A DNA stretch of 58,162 nt from Thalassotalea sp. (GCA_029237915.1 JAQWHD010000053.1:1-58162), one strand, 5' to 3'; shown: positions 1 through 8,664, counted from the stretch's first letter. Program-made: numbers and translations. Notes: a model not told the origin generated them from the letters alone.

Positions 1-240
1 ACGTATAGCTGATATTAAAATTCATAGCAAAGTTAAAAAAGCATATTAGCTTCAATCGACTGGCAGCTCCTGGCACTGAATTGCCGTTCGAGTCACCTTT
101 AAACTGCATGAGATTCCAGTCAAAAGCACGGTGGAATGACGCAGTGTTCTTTCTCATATAGTATGGCAAAAAGCGGTACTGATCAGTAAGTAGACGGTAA
201 TTCAATCAAGCAACATCAGCACAAATAATTTCACAAAAAA
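1..240. other. Left-edge non-coding stretch, nothing recognised
   Basis: No open reading frame with a recognisable product, tRNA or clear repeat was found here. It lies downstream of the isocitrate dehydrogenase terminator, so it may hold the end or leader of a unit lying outside the window. Confidence 0.3.
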
Positions 241-274
241 AACAAAGGGCTATGGTAATCCATAGCCCTTTGTT
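241..274 (-). terminator. Rho-independent terminator of isocitrate dehydrogenase gene
   Basis: A perfect 15-bp stem (241-255 with 260-274) has a 4-nt loop. Read on the minus strand it is followed by six T residues (235-240). It lies 26 bp past the stop codon of the minus-strand gene. Confidence 0.9.
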
Positions 275-299
275 TGTTTTACGTTTTATATGTTTTTGA

Positions 300-1307
300 T
301 TATAAACGCTCTAATAATGCGTCAGTGAAATCTGTAGTACCAAAACTACCGCCTAAGTCACGAGTTGTTCTATCACCAGATTCAATTACATCTTTAATGG
401 CGTTACGGATTTTAGTCGCTTTATCATTCATCTCTAGGTATTCAAGCATTTGGATTGCAGCCAAAATAACAGACGTTGGGTTTGCTAAGTTTTTACCCGC
501 AATATCAGGTGCACTTCCGTGAACTGCTTCAAAAATAGCACAGTCTTCACCTATGTTTGCCCCCGGTGCCATACCTAAACCACCAACAAGACCTGCACAT
601 AAATCAGATAGAATATCGCCAAATAAGTTGGTTGTTACGATAACGTCAAATTGCTCTGGGTTCATCACTAATTGCATACAACAGTTATCAACAATCATTT
701 CTGTTGATTCTATATCTGGATAACGTAAAGCCACTTCACGAGCTACTTTCAGGAATAATCCCGATGTTGATTTTAAGATATTGGCTTTATGAACCGCTGT
801 AACTTTTTTACGGCCTTCTTTGCGAGCGGTTTGGTAAGCAAATTCAACGATGCGCTGCGCACCTTCACGAGTAATTAAACTGCGAGCTTCCGCATATTCA
901 CCATCTTCAGATAATGTTTGTCCTAAACCTGAGTACATACCTTCAGTGTTTTCACGAACCGTTAAAATATCAATGTTTTCGTAACGGGCACGAGTACCTT
1001 TAAATGAAATTACCGGACGTAAATTTGCGTATAACTTGAACTGTTTGCGTAATGTTACGTTTATTGAAGTAAAACCATCACCAACAGGAGTAGTGAGAGG
1101 GCCTTTTAAGGCAACTTTGTTTTTCTCGATAAGTGCAATGGTTTCAGCAGGAACTAGGTCGCCATGCTTCTCATAAGCGACTAAACCAGCATCAGCAAAT
1201 TCATAATCAAAGTCACAACCTGCTTTATCTAATACTTTTATACAGGCATCTATAATGCTTGGGCCGATCCCATCACCAGGGATCACTGTGATTGTTTGTT
1301 TAGTCAT
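300..1307 (-). CDS. NAD-dependent isocitrate dehydrogenase
   Basis: Oxidative decarboxylation of isocitrate to 2-oxoglutarate in the TCA cycle, cytoplasmic. It is a beta-decarboxylating dehydrogenase of 335 aa, the short homodimer type. Visible substrate residues are S81/N83/R87 (TSINVTLRK), R97, R118 (VREN) and Y125. K174 (VHKAN) and D207/D231/D235 are the catalytic and metal residues. At the coenzyme site the run HGSAPDIAGKN has Asp268-Ile269 where the E. coli NADP enzyme has Lys-Tyr, which predicts NAD. I place the start at the ATG (1305-1307), preceded by AGAGG about 8 nt away, rather than at the TTG one codon upstream. The unit is monocistronic and ends in a strong terminator. Whether the cell also has an NADP enzyme cannot be seen here. 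Confidence 0.93.
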   Translation of the reverse strand: MTKQTITVIPGDGIGPSIIDACIKVLDKAGCDFDYEFADAGLVAYEKHGDLVPAETIALIEKNKVALKGPLTTPVGDGFTSINVTLRKQFKLYANLRPVISFKGTRARYENIDILTVRENTEGMYSGLGQTLSEDGEYAEARSLITREGAQRIVEFAYQTARKEGRKKVTAVHKANILKSTSGLFLKVAREVALRYPDIESTEMIVDNCCMQLVMNPEQFDVIVTTNLFGDILSDLCAGLVGGLGMAPGANIGEDCAIFEAVHGSAPDIAGKNLANPTSVILAAIQMLEYLEMNDKATKIRNAIKDVIESGDRTTRDLGGSFGTTDFTDALLERL

Positions 1308-1351
1308 CAAAATTGCCTCTTAATATATTGTTATTAGTGGGCAGAAATAAA

Positions 1352-1380
1352 AAATCCGCCAACAGTTATGTGGCGGATTT
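1352..1380 (-). terminator. Hairpin with T-run in the isocitrate dehydrogenase leader
   Basis: A 10-bp GC-containing stem (1352-1361 with 1371-1380) is followed on the minus strand by TTTTATT. It sits 45-73 nt upstream of the dehydrogenase ATG and about 210 bp downstream of the preceding minus-strand gene. It could terminate that gene or act as an attenuator; the sequence does not decide between these. Confidence 0.6.
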
Positions 1381-1588
1381 ATACCATATTAGGGCAGGCG
1401 ATATCTAGTTACATTATCGGTATATGTAGATATTTCATTAAATTTAGCTACATTTTAGACTAAAGTTGTATGCTTTTTTAACATTATGTAAGAAGTTCAT
1501 CTTATTAAATCTTACTGTTTATTTTCGTTGCTTTAAGCTATCGCGATTTAAATACAACTTTGATTTATGACCATATTAGCTAGACTAG

Positions 1589-1975
1589 CTACTTGGCCTT
1601 ATAGTCATTATATGCGCTTTCACCAATGCCAATTAATATGTCATTTTTAAATAATAGCGCGGTACATTCATCTTGAGTTGTTATGCCGTCAGAGCTTCTA
1701 TGCTGAGTACGATAAAACAACACTTGAAAACTAGCATCATCGGCTTTTTTCGCTTCTGTAATGTCAGGATTACCTAAATCGTTAAATACCAAATCGATAT
1801 TCACTTTGTCTAACTTTAACTTAGCTATGTATTGACGGTTATAGCCTTCACGCTCATCCCAATCCATATTTTTTACATCTTGCGGCGTATCTTTGTAGTA
1901 CTGCCAAATACCTGTGGCAAATACAGCGTATAATACAACGGCAATTAAGATTCGAAAGGTAACTTTTTTGTTCAT
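1589..1975 (-). CDS. DUF3192-family protein, membrane-anchored
   Basis: A 128-aa protein with one N-terminal hydrophobic segment (about residues 7-26) and no lipobox, so it is probably an inner-membrane anchored periplasmic domain. The C-terminal part shares a clear pattern with the lipoprotein at 6470-6835: NR..IA.L.L, then V...LG..D, then QVLFYRT, TTQDECTALLFK and GESAY. That is the DUF3192 signature as I know it. Function is unknown. It lies 10 bp downstream of xni with an AAAGG ribosome site, so it is likely co-transcribed with ppnN-xni. Confidence 0.75.
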   Translation of the reverse strand: MNKKVTFRILIAVVLYAVFATGIWQYYKDTPQDVKNMDWDEREGYNRQYIAKLKLDKVNIDLVFNDLGNPDITEAKKADDASFQVLFYRTQHRSSDGITTQDECTALLFKNDILIGIGESAYNDYKAK

Positions 1976-1985
1976 TTTTAGCCTT

Positions 1986-2804
1986 TTAGTTTATGTTTTC
2001 AGATTCGACATGAATGCGTATATCTTTGAGGTTAAAACCAAGTGGAATATCTTTTTTCAAGGTAAGCAATTGTTGGCTTAATTGAATTTGTAATTCCATA
2101 TCTTTAAATTTATTCGCAACCGTTTTTTTAAGGTCTGTAGCAGCCAAAATAGCAGTTAAAGAGCCATATTGCTTTAATAATTCAGATGCGGTAACTGGGC
2201 CTATCCCTGTAACACCAGGTATCTTATTAGTGTTGTCACCTGTTAATGTCCAAAAATCAGTAAGTTGCGATGACTTGACATCAAATTTTTTCTGTACGTA
2301 AGCTTCATCTAAATACTGCTTTTTAAAGTAATCATAAACTCTTACGTGCGGACTTAATAAAGACAAGAAACCTTTATCAGTAGAAACTATGGTTGTTTGC
2401 TGGCCGTGAAGGGCAACTTTAACTGCGAGGGTTGCAATTAAATCATCAGCTTCATCTTGCTCAGATTCTAATGAATCTATGCCAATATCTAAAAAACTGT
2501 CTTGGATTGCAGCTAGGCTTTGAGCTAAGTGCTCAGGCATTTGCTTTCTGCCCTTTTTATAATCGGGATAAAGTTGATAGCGCCAACATGGTAATTTTGA
2601 GTCAAAAACGGCTAAGGCATGGCTAGGATTTAATTCGGTGATCATTTTAGCGATGGCATTAGTCGCCGTCACCTTAGTGTTGTGAATTATTTGCTGCTTA
2701 GTTTTCTCTGATAATTGATCAAGCAAAAGAAACGGGCGCTCTTGTACCGCATAGATACGGCGTATCAAGTTCATTGCGTCAATAAGTATTAAATGGGCTT
2801 GCAT
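1986..2804 (-). CDS. xni: Flap endonuclease Xni (ExoIX)
   Basis: Structure-specific 5' flap endonuclease related to the 5' nuclease domain of DNA polymerase I, acting on branched DNA in the cytoplasm. It has 272 aa; E. coli Xni is about 250. Seen are the N-terminal LILIDAMNLIRRIYA metal-binding start, an acidic cluster (EQDEADDLIATLA, about 114-126) and the helix-hairpin-helix segment with GDNTNKIPGVTGIGP (about 189-203). As in other Xni proteins it lacks the later C-terminal polymerase domains. The start is 5 bp downstream of ppnN's stop, so the two genes are co-transcribed. Confidence 0.92.
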   Translation of the reverse strand: MQAHLILIDAMNLIRRIYAVQERPFLLLDQLSEKTKQQIIHNTKVTATNAIAKMITELNPSHALAVFDSKLPCWRYQLYPDYKKGRKQMPEHLAQSLAAIQDSFLDIGIDSLESEQDEADDLIATLAVKVALHGQQTTIVSTDKGFLSLLSPHVRVYDYFKKQYLDEAYVQKKFDVKSSQLTDFWTLTGDNTNKIPGVTGIGPVTASELLKQYGSLTAILAATDLKKTVANKFKDMELQIQLSQQLLTLKKDIPLGFNLKDIRIHVESENIN

Positions 2805-2809
2805 TAGTA

Positions 2810-4162
2810 TTATTGCGAAACTATTTCATAACAAGGCGTGTACTTACTGCCCGGTAATTTCATTCTTTGTTGGCTAACAAATGACGATAGCAAGTTATCC
2901 ATGAGTATCATAATTTCTTTATCTCCTGATATTTTATAAGGTCCATTTAAACGAATACTCTTAACCCATTCTGGTTTTACGTTACCGGCAACGATCCCGG
3001 AAAATACTTTCCTTAAATTCGCTGCTAATTCATTAACGGGTAAATCTCTGTTTAAGCTGATCGCTGCCATATTATCATGACTTGGCTCAAAAGGGCGCTG
3101 GAAATGTTCTTCTATTTCTAAGGTCCAATTGTAGTGATAGGCATCACCTACCGCTTTTCTATAATTTATTACTGAAGTAATCTGATTTTTAAGATACTGA
3201 GCTACTTCAGTTTCATCGTCAATTATTATTGTATAAAGCTGTTGTGCATCTGTACCTAAAGTAGCACCAATAAAGTGGTCTAAATTGCTAAAATATTCAG
3301 CACTCTCCTTTGGACCAGTAAGCACTATCGGTAGTTTTTGCAGCTTATTTTCTGGATGCAATAGTATACCTAAAACAAACAGTAATTCCTCGGCTGTACC
3401 TGCACCGCCAGGGAATATTATTAAACCATGACTCATACGCACAAACGCTTCCAAACGTTTTTCAATATCTGGCATGATCACTAATTCATTAACTATGGTA
3501 TTTGGTGGCTCAGCAGCAATAATACTTGGCTCGGTTAAACCAACATAACGACCATCATAATTTCGTTGTTTTGCATGGCCAAAGGTAGCCCCTTTCATTG
3601 GGCCTTTCATTGCGCCAGGGCCACAACCTGTACAAATATTCATACCACGTAAACCTAGTTGGTATCCTACCTCTTTAGTGTACTTGTATTCTTCATGGCC
3701 AATAGAATGTCCACCCCAACAAGTAACTAAATTAGGCTCACTATCTAGTTTTATTATATTGGCATTGCGAATAATATCAAAAACAATATGGGTAATGATA
3801 TTACTTGGTCTAGGCGGTGGAATGCTTAAATAACGATTGCTAATAAATAAAATATCTCTAAGCACGGCAGAGAGTTGCTCTTGAATACCTTTAATGATTT
3901 TTCCATCGACAAAAGCGTGACTAGGTGGGTTAATTAGGCGTAATTTAACTCCGCGTTCACGCTTTAAAACTTGTATTTCAAAATCTTTATATTGTTGATA
4001 AATAGCTTCGGCATCATCGGTGTTACTGCCCACATTCAATACTGCCAATGAGCAGTTGCGGTACAATTGATACAGTTCACTATTTGCAGAATGTTGCAGT
4101 AGGTCGACTTCTAGTGGCGACAGCAGGCACATATTACCGACAGGATTTAATTCTACTTGCAT
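2810..4162 (-). CDS. ppnN: Nucleotide 5'-monophosphate nucleosidase PpnN (YgdH)
   Basis: Cleaves purine and pyrimidine 5'-monophosphates to base plus ribose 5-phosphate; in E. coli the enzyme is controlled by (p)ppGpp. The protein has an N-terminal domain matching E. coli YgdH ([13 protein letters not shown], then [13 protein letters not shown]), a central LOG-like nucleosidase core with the PGGAGTAEE motif, and the conserved C-terminal domain. I choose the ATG at 4160-4162 because AAGGAG lies 5 nt upstream and the sequence then aligns with the YgdH N-terminus (450 aa). A TTG six codons upstream is the alternative. First gene of ppnN-xni-DUF3192. Confidence 0.92.
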   Translation of the reverse strand: MQVELNPVGNMCLLSPLEVDLLQHSANSELYQLYRNCSLAVLNVGSNTDDAEAIYQQYKDFEIQVLKRERGVKLRLINPPSHAFVDGKIIKGIQEQLSAVLRDILFISNRYLSIPPPRPSNIITHIVFDIIRNANIIKLDSEPNLVTCWGGHSIGHEEYKYTKEVGYQLGLRGMNICTGCGPGAMKGPMKGATFGHAKQRNYDGRYVGLTEPSIIAAEPPNTIVNELVIMPDIEKRLEAFVRMSHGLIIFPGGAGTAEELLFVLGILLHPENKLQKLPIVLTGPKESAEYFSNLDHFIGATLGTDAQQLYTIIIDDETEVAQYLKNQITSVINYRKAVGDAYHYNWTLEIEEHFQRPFEPSHDNMAAISLNRDLPVNELAANLRKVFSGIVAGNVKPEWVKSIRLNGPYKISGDKEIMILMDNLLSSFVSQQRMKLPGSKYTPCYEIVSQ

Positions 4163-4348
4163 CGCTTCTCCTTTGTCCAACTGGATGATTTTTATACAAA
4201 AATAACATTTAACTAATTAATAACAAGTTTAGTTGATTCAAGCCGATAACAGTAGATTTGATTGTAAGAAAATGCGTATTTTTTTCTAGAAATGAAAAAA
4301 TTACCGTAAGTTTAGCACTCAACTAAGTAACTTTTTCAATCAATAGGA

Positions 4349-5197
4349 TTATTGGCGTAAGGTTCTATTTGTTGGTGCAGACTGCTCAATAGAGGATCTA
4401 AAAGGATTTATATCTAGGCCACCACGGCGAGTATAGCGAGCAAAAACTGATAAAGATGAACACTGACAAAACTCTAATAAATCAGTATAAATACGCTCTA
4501 CGCACTGCTCATGGAATTCATTATGCTGGCGAAATGAAATTAAATACGTTAACAAGGCTTTATGGTCAATTTTAGGACCTGTGTATTTAATATAAACGCT
4601 GCCCCAATCGGGCTGGTTAGTAATTAAACAGTTAGATTTTAATAAGTGGCTTACTAACTGCTCAGAAACAATTTCATTATCAGTAGTGCAATCTTGTAAA
4701 AGGTTACGATCAAATTGATAGTTGTCGATGCTCAACTCTATATCGTCAATGCAGTTGGCGGTTATTTCGGCTATTTCAAGGGCAGGGCACTGATCAACTT
4801 TATATAGGGAGACCTGTACAGGTTTTCCTGATACCTGCTCAAGATCATTAGCTAATATAGATGTCACCTCATCCATATTACTAAAGCGACTTTGATTAAA
4901 GCTGTTTAAATAAAGTTTAAACGATTTCGATTCAATTAAGTTTTCGCTAGTGCAACAAAACCTAAACTCGGCAACTGCTACCACGGGTTTGCCATTAGGC
5001 TCTAACCAAGACAATTCATAACCATACCAAACGTCTTCACCAAAAAAAGGTAGAGAGCTTGCATTAAGCTTTAAATCATTGCGGTTCAAGGCTCTAGGTA
5101 CACCTTGCAGTAGTGCAGGAGAATATTCACTGGTATATTCTGTGGTTTTGCCAAGGATCAACGATTTTAATTCATCTGCGTTTTGGTATTTAGTCAT
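4349..5197 (-). CDS. queF: NADPH-dependent preQ0 reductase QueF
   Basis: Reduces 7-cyano-7-deazaguanine (preQ0) to preQ1 for queuosine tRNA modification. It has 282 aa, the same length as the E. coli two-T-fold-domain enzyme. The thioimide-forming Cys190 and Asp197 fall at the E. coli positions within [11 protein letters not shown]. The QueF motif ESKSFK is at about 89-94. It is divergent from syd with about 100 bp between them, the same neighbour relation as in E. coli. Confidence 0.95.
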   Translation of the reverse strand: MTKYQNADELKSLILGKTTEYTSEYSPALLQGVPRALNRNDLKLNASSLPFFGEDVWYGYELSWLEPNGKPVVAVAEFRFCCTSENLIESKSFKLYLNSFNQSRFSNMDEVTSILANDLEQVSGKPVQVSLYKVDQCPALEIAEITANCIDDIELSIDNYQFDRNLLQDCTTDNEIVSEQLVSHLLKSNCLITNQPDWGSVYIKYTGPKIDHKALLTYLISFRQHNEFHEQCVERIYTDLLEFCQCSSLSVFARYTRRGGLDINPFRSSIEQSAPTNRTLRQ

Positions 5198-5299
5198 TTT
5201 AAGTTATTTTTTCTGATGCTTGTGAGTATAATGCCCTAACATAAGGTTATGTTAATACATAATAGTAAGCTAATTTAAATAATAGGTGCATTTTACCTG

Positions 5300-5866
5300 A
5301 TGAACACAGCACAGCAAAGTCTTAGTAAAAGTATTGAGCAATTATTACAGCAATTTATTAATACGGTGAAACAAACAAGTGGTGATTTGCCTTTAGTCGA
5401 GCAAGATCAACAATGGCTTTCGCCTTGTGAGTGTGGCGATGTTAATACTGATGGGCTGATCGCATGGCAACCTTGCGCTATCGATGACGAGCTAGGCTTT
5501 GCTAATGTCGAAAAAGCCATAGGTTTTACAATTCATGATGATATTAAGGTGTTTTTTACCAGCTTTTATAGCGATGTTATTCCAGCAAAATGCGAACATG
5601 GCGAATTAGAATTGTTATTTACTTGGAGTAAAGACGATTTTGAGCGTTTACAACAAAATATTATCGGCCACATATTAATGAAGCAAAGGTTAAAGCAAGA
5701 GCCAACCTTATTTTTTGCGGTAACAGATGAAGATGATATGAACTTAGTTATCAAGAATGATACGGGTGAAGTTTGGGTTGAACCTGTAGGTTGTGAGCCG
5801 AAAACATTAGTTGCTAAGAACTTACAAGAATTTCTTTCTACACTAAGCATCAATTATTCGGTTTAA
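5300..5866 (+). CDS. syd: SecY-interacting protein Syd
   Basis: A peripheral membrane protein that binds SecY and is thought to check translocon assembly. It has 188 aa. The central stretch TWSKDDFERLQQNIIGH with MKQRLK following, and the C-terminal GEVWVEP, match E. coli Syd closely as I remember it. There is no signal peptide or membrane segment, as expected. Divergent from queF. A 16-bp tandem array begins right after the stop codon. Confidence 0.9.
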   Translation: MNTAQQSLSKSIEQLLQQFINTVKQTSGDLPLVEQDQQWLSPCECGDVNTDGLIAWQPCAIDDELGFANVEKAIGFTIHDDIKVFFTSFYSDVIPAKCEHGELELLFTWSKDDFERLQQNIIGHILMKQRLKQEPTLFFAVTDEDDMNLVIKNDTGEVWVEPVGCEPKTLVAKNLQEFLSTLSINYSV

Positions 5867-5946
5867 TTAATGCTTAGTTAAGTTAATGCTTAGTTAAGTT
5901 AATGCTTAGGTAAATTAATGCTTAGGTAAATTAATATATAGTTAAA
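5867..5946. repeat. 16-bp tandem repeat, five copies, downstream of syd
   Basis: Five consecutive 16-mers: two of TTAATGCTTAGTTAAG, two of TTAATGCTTAGGTAAA, and a diverged fifth copy ending at 5946. The array starts at the first base after the syd stop. The pairwise subtypes suggest duplication of a two-unit block or local slippage. Confidence 0.9.
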
Positions 5947-5966
5947 TTGACCATCTTTATAAAAGA

Positions 5967-6263
5967 TCACTTAAGCTGACGTTTCAATAATGCTATTTCT
6001 GCCACCAAAGGAGAAATAGCATTTTTTATGGCTAACTCCATTTCGGCAACCGTGACAAAACCTTTATCTGCGGGGGGCTGCTTGTCAATTGATGCTGTGA
6101 ATTCTTGTGGCTCGGGGTTACTTTGCCAATACTGTAAACCTTTAATAATACCGGCTAAAGGGATCTTACTCGATAATTTACTTTTAATTAAAGCAACACT
6201 AGGTGTTTTATTCTCTGCGGCTAGCTGACAGGCAATTTGATGGATTTCTTGATTCACGTTCAA
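5967..6263 (-). CDS. Conserved small protein, possibly DNA-binding (KfrA-like N-terminus)
   Basis: A 98-aa protein with no signal or membrane segment. Residues 1-45 (EIHQIACQLAAENKTPSVAL then IKSKL) have the look of a winged-helix start such as KfrA N-terminal domains. Residues 70-98 form a predicted short amphipathic helix (VAEMELAIKNAI onward). I do not know the family with certainty. The start is TTG at 6263 or GTG at 6257, with AAGG upstream; no ATG fits. It is convergent with syd across the tandem repeat. Confidence 0.55.
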   Translation of the reverse strand: MNVNQEIHQIACQLAAENKTPSVALIKSKLSSKIPLAGIIKGLQYWQSNPEPQEFTASIDKQPPADKGFVTVAEMELAIKNAISPLVAEIALLKRQLK

Positions 6264-6469
6264 CGTTTTATTGACCTTATTTGTTTGGAATGTGTTCGGT
6301 ATTTGTTAAATTAATCAAATAATAGCGGATTTTACCAACAAGGTCACTTGTTAATCGTATGTGTTTTTATTAAACCCTTATAAATCAACAGTTTGAAAAG
6401 TTGGTTTGTTATTTGCTTATATACAAATAGTTGGAATTTAATTATTAAAAAATAAAAAGTGAGAGAAAC

Positions 6470-6835
6470 ATGAAAAAAACATTAGCTACTTTATTACTTA
6501 TCGCACCATTATCTTTAGGTTTAACAGGCTGTATTATTGTTGCCGATACTGACGGTAGTGATTATATAGCAGACCATGAAGATAGAGAATATGAAAACCG
6601 TAAAAAAATAGCACGTTTAGAATTAGATATGGGCTACTTAGAGGTGCAAGATTATTTAGGTGTTGCTGACTTTAATGAAGTGTATGAGAAAAACGGCGAA
6701 AATGTGCAAGTCCTTTATTACCGTACCAATCGTAAACATGCTGACAGCATGACCACTAAAGATGAGTGTACGCCTCTTGTATTTAAAGGTAAAAAATTAG
6801 TGAGTTGGGGCGAGTCTGCTTACCAACAACTTTAA
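6470..6835 (+). CDS. DUF3192 lipoprotein
   Basis: A 121-aa lipoprotein precursor. The signal peptide ends in the lipobox LTGC (Cys21), so it should be acylated and anchored in the inner or outer membrane. The mature domain is the DUF3192 type, with NRKKIARLELDMGYLE, a V..YLGVADF segment, QVLYYRT, TTKDECTPLVFK and GESAY. It is paralogous to the membrane-anchored protein at 1589-1975. Function is unknown. A good terminator follows at 6869-6888. Confidence 0.8.
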   Translation: MKKTLATLLLIAPLSLGLTGCIIVADTDGSDYIADHEDREYENRKKIARLELDMGYLEVQDYLGVADFNEVYEKNGENVQVLYYRTNRKHADSMTTKDECTPLVFKGKKLVSWGESAYQQL

Positions 6836-6868
6836 TTTGTAGAATTAAAGTTTAGCAATTTAACTCAT

Positions 6869-6896
6869 AGAGCGGCTAATGCCGCTCTTATTTTTT
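6869..6896 (+). terminator. Terminator of DUF3192 lipoprotein gene
   Basis: Stem AGAGCGGC/GCCGCTCT (6869-6876 with 6881-6888), loop TAAT, then TATTTTTT. Confidence 0.9.
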
Positions 6897-6931
6897 GTAA
6901 AATAACAAACTCAGCGTCATTATCCCTTAAA

Positions 6932-6994
6932 CATCTAACATCTAACATCTAACATCTAACATCTAACATCTAACATCTAAAATCTAAAATCTAA
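6932..6994. repeat. 7-bp tandem repeat (CATCTAA), nine copies
   Basis: Seven exact CATCTAA units (6932-6980) are followed by two AATCTAA units to 6994. They lie in the gap between the lipoprotein terminator and the acetyltransferase gene. The gap (6836-7183) otherwise holds only the terminator and AT-rich DNA. Confidence 0.93.
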
Positions 6995-7183
6995 CACTTA
7001 ATAACCATAGCTTATGCCTAAATTTATTCTCGTTAATTCTTGGTTAAATTGTGCAAAGATGCATTCTAGTATCAATAAAAACCTTGAACTTATTTGACTC
7101 ACAATTAAATAAATTGATATGGTGGAAATTCGCTCAATAAAAAAACAAAAAAGAGCGAGTAAATTCTTATGGGAAGGCGATTT

Positions 7184-7828
7184 ATGAACGATGTCAAACT
7201 TGCAACAGATACAGAGATCAGAGTTTCGTATTTAACAGCACCAGAACTAAAATTGGCGGCTTCATTATTATACCAAGCGTATCATGATGATCCGGTATTT
7301 GTAGATATATTCGGCTCTGGTAGCGGTGACTATGAACAAAGGTTAAGAGCTTCTATTCGTGAGGAGTTAGCAGCATTTTGGCAAGCTAAGCAGCCAATCT
7401 TAGGTTTGTATCAAGGTGAAGCCTTAGTTGGTGTTGCCTGTTTACATGGACCCGATGCGGGCTTTGGCTCGGAGCGTTTTTGGCATTGGCGACTTAAAAT
7501 GCTATTAAGTGCTGGTTATGTCAGTACTAAACAAATGATCCAAAAAGAAGAGCTGATCATGAGCTCTGTACCGATGAAACGCTTTCATATGTTATCTTTT
7601 ATTGCCATTCATCCATTACACCAACACCATGGCTTTGGACATTACTTAGTTGCTGCAGTAAACACTGTGCTTGAAGAAGATACCAGCAGCGAAGGCGTAG
7701 CTATCTATGTCACTACTGACAAATATAAACAGTTTTTTGATGAATGTGACTACACTGTGGTTAAAGAAGTTACCGTAGGCAGTGTAACTGGGCCTCTAAT
7801 GGTACATTATCGCGAGTCCCAAGTTTAA
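7184..7828 (+). CDS. GNAT-family N-acetyltransferase
   Basis: Probably transfers an acetyl group from acetyl-CoA to an unknown amine. It is about 214 aa. The GNAT core is visible as FIAIHPLHQHHGFGHYL (beta4 plus the acetyl-CoA pyrophosphate loop, here Q/HxxGFG), with a C-terminal VTTDKYKQFFDECDY segment typical of beta5-alpha4. The start at 7184 is preferred over the ATG at 7169, because GGAAGG at 7172-7177 lies 6 nt upstream of 7184 and overlaps the first ATG. No substrate can be named. The next gene follows after 21 bp and is probably co-transcribed. Confidence 0.8.
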   Translation: MNDVKLATDTEIRVSYLTAPELKLAASLLYQAYHDDPVFVDIFGSGSGDYEQRLRASIREELAAFWQAKQPILGLYQGEALVGVACLHGPDAGFGSERFWHWRLKMLLSAGYVSTKQMIQKEELIMSSVPMKRFHMLSFIAIHPLHQHHGFGHYLVAAVNTVLEEDTSSEGVAIYVTTDKYKQFFDECDYTVVKEVTVGSVTGPLMVHYRESQV

Positions 7829-7849
7829 TAATTAAAAGGTTGGCTGTTT

Positions 7850-8152
7850 TTGAAAAAATACCACTCATTTAAAGAGTTCTATCCTTTTTATTTATCACAG
7901 CACCAAAATATCACTTGTAGGCGGTTGCATTATATTGGCAGCCTATTGGTGTTATCTCTAATTATTTACAGCCTTGTTAGTGGTCAATTTTTATTATTAT
8001 TCTTAGCCCCTGTCATTGGTTATGGCTTTGCTTGGGTGGGGCATTTTTTCTATGAAAAAAATCGACCTGCTACTTTCTCTTACCCATGGTTCAGTTTTCT
8101 CGGTGACTGGGTCATGCTTTATGAATTTTTATTTAAAGGTAAGGGCAAATAA
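7850..8152 (+). CDS. DUF962 / Mpo1-like small membrane protein
   Basis: A 100-aa protein with the DUF962 pattern: F.EFYPFYLSQHQN..CRRLHYIG near the N-terminus, two hydrophobic segments (about 31-48 and 50-66), then GHFFYEKNRPATF and a C-terminal FLGDWVM. The yeast relative Mpo1 is a dioxygenase in fatty-acid alpha-oxidation; bacterial roles are unclear. The start is TTG with AAGG 10 nt upstream. Family members begin at this point and no upstream ATG exists in frame. Likely co-transcribed with the preceding acetyltransferase gene. Confidence 0.8.
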   Translation: MKKYHSFKEFYPFYLSQHQNITCRRLHYIGSLLVLSLIIYSLVSGQFLLLFLAPVIGYGFAWVGHFFYEKNRPATFSYPWFSFLGDWVMLYEFLFKGKGK

Positions 8153-8194
8153 TTAATCAAATAGCTATGGAAGGTAGTGATTTGTGCTAATTAT

Positions 8195-8212
8195 TGTGAG
8201 ATATCTCTTACA
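8195..8212 (+). promoter_or_regulatory. GacA/UvrY-type upstream activating box
   Basis: TGTGAGATATCTCTTACA matches the palindromic GacA/UvrY consensus TGTAAG-N6-CTTACA with one mismatch. Its centre is about 180 nt upstream of the predicted start of the CsrB-like RNA, the spacing known for csrB and rsmZ promoters. Confidence 0.8.
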
Positions 8213-8382
8213 AATGACAGGGTAATATCCTCATATAAATCCTTGCCTAAACCATCAATTCCCCTACATGCCATGCACAGCAATACCTTAGCTTAATCAG
8301 CATTTATTATAAAATATTCACATTATATTTATTTTGTAAATCACATGTTAAATCTTTAATGTACTTTGCTATTATAAATTAC

Positions 8383-8630
8383 GTCAAGGAGACATGTAGT
8401 TCAGGATGAACAAGCACGGAAGCAAAATTTTAAAGCTCGCTAAAAATGTTATTACCTATTGTTTAGTCAAATATTAGCTAGTTTCAGTATTTAGGTTTAA
8501 GGATTAAACTTAAGAAACTAATAAACGGATTTATTCAGCTAAAGTGAGAGATACAGGGAGTATTGTTCGCTTATTAAAGTAGGATGCTTAGCATAATTTT
8601 TAAACGCATACTTAGGTATGCGTTTTTTTT
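8383..8630 (+). ncRNA. Candidate CsrB/RsmZ-family CsrA-sequestering small RNA
   Basis: An RNA of about 248 nt is predicted from a start near 8383 (an AT-rich TATTAT/ATTATA -10 lies at 8370-8376) to the terminator at 8602-8630. It carries seven GGA motifs (8388, 8404, 8418, 8501, 8527, 8557, 8582). Most sit in hairpin loops: GTTC-AGGAT-GAAC (8399-8411), a 9-bp stem with AGGAT loop (8491-8513), AATAAA-CGGA-TTTATT (8520-8535), ATAC-AGGGA-GTAT (8551-8563) and AAGT-AGGAT-GCTT (8577-8589). This is the architecture of CsrB/CsrC/RsmZ RNAs that titrate CsrA. The first hairpin is the same as one in E. coli CsrB. No credible open reading frame overlaps, and a GacA-type box lies upstream. Confidence 0.85.
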
Positions 8631-8632
8631 TG
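8602..8632 (+). terminator. Terminator of the CsrB-like RNA
   Basis: A 10-bp stem (8602-8611 with 8616-8625), loop TTAG, is followed by an uninterrupted T-run to 8631. Confidence 0.95.
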
Positions 8633-8664
8633 CTTGGTATTTACCCCTTCTCCTGATGAAAAAA

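Noticed and set aside
6932..6994. CRISPR-like array
   Set aside because: Units are 7 bp with no spacers, so it is a simple tandem repeat; no cas genes are present.
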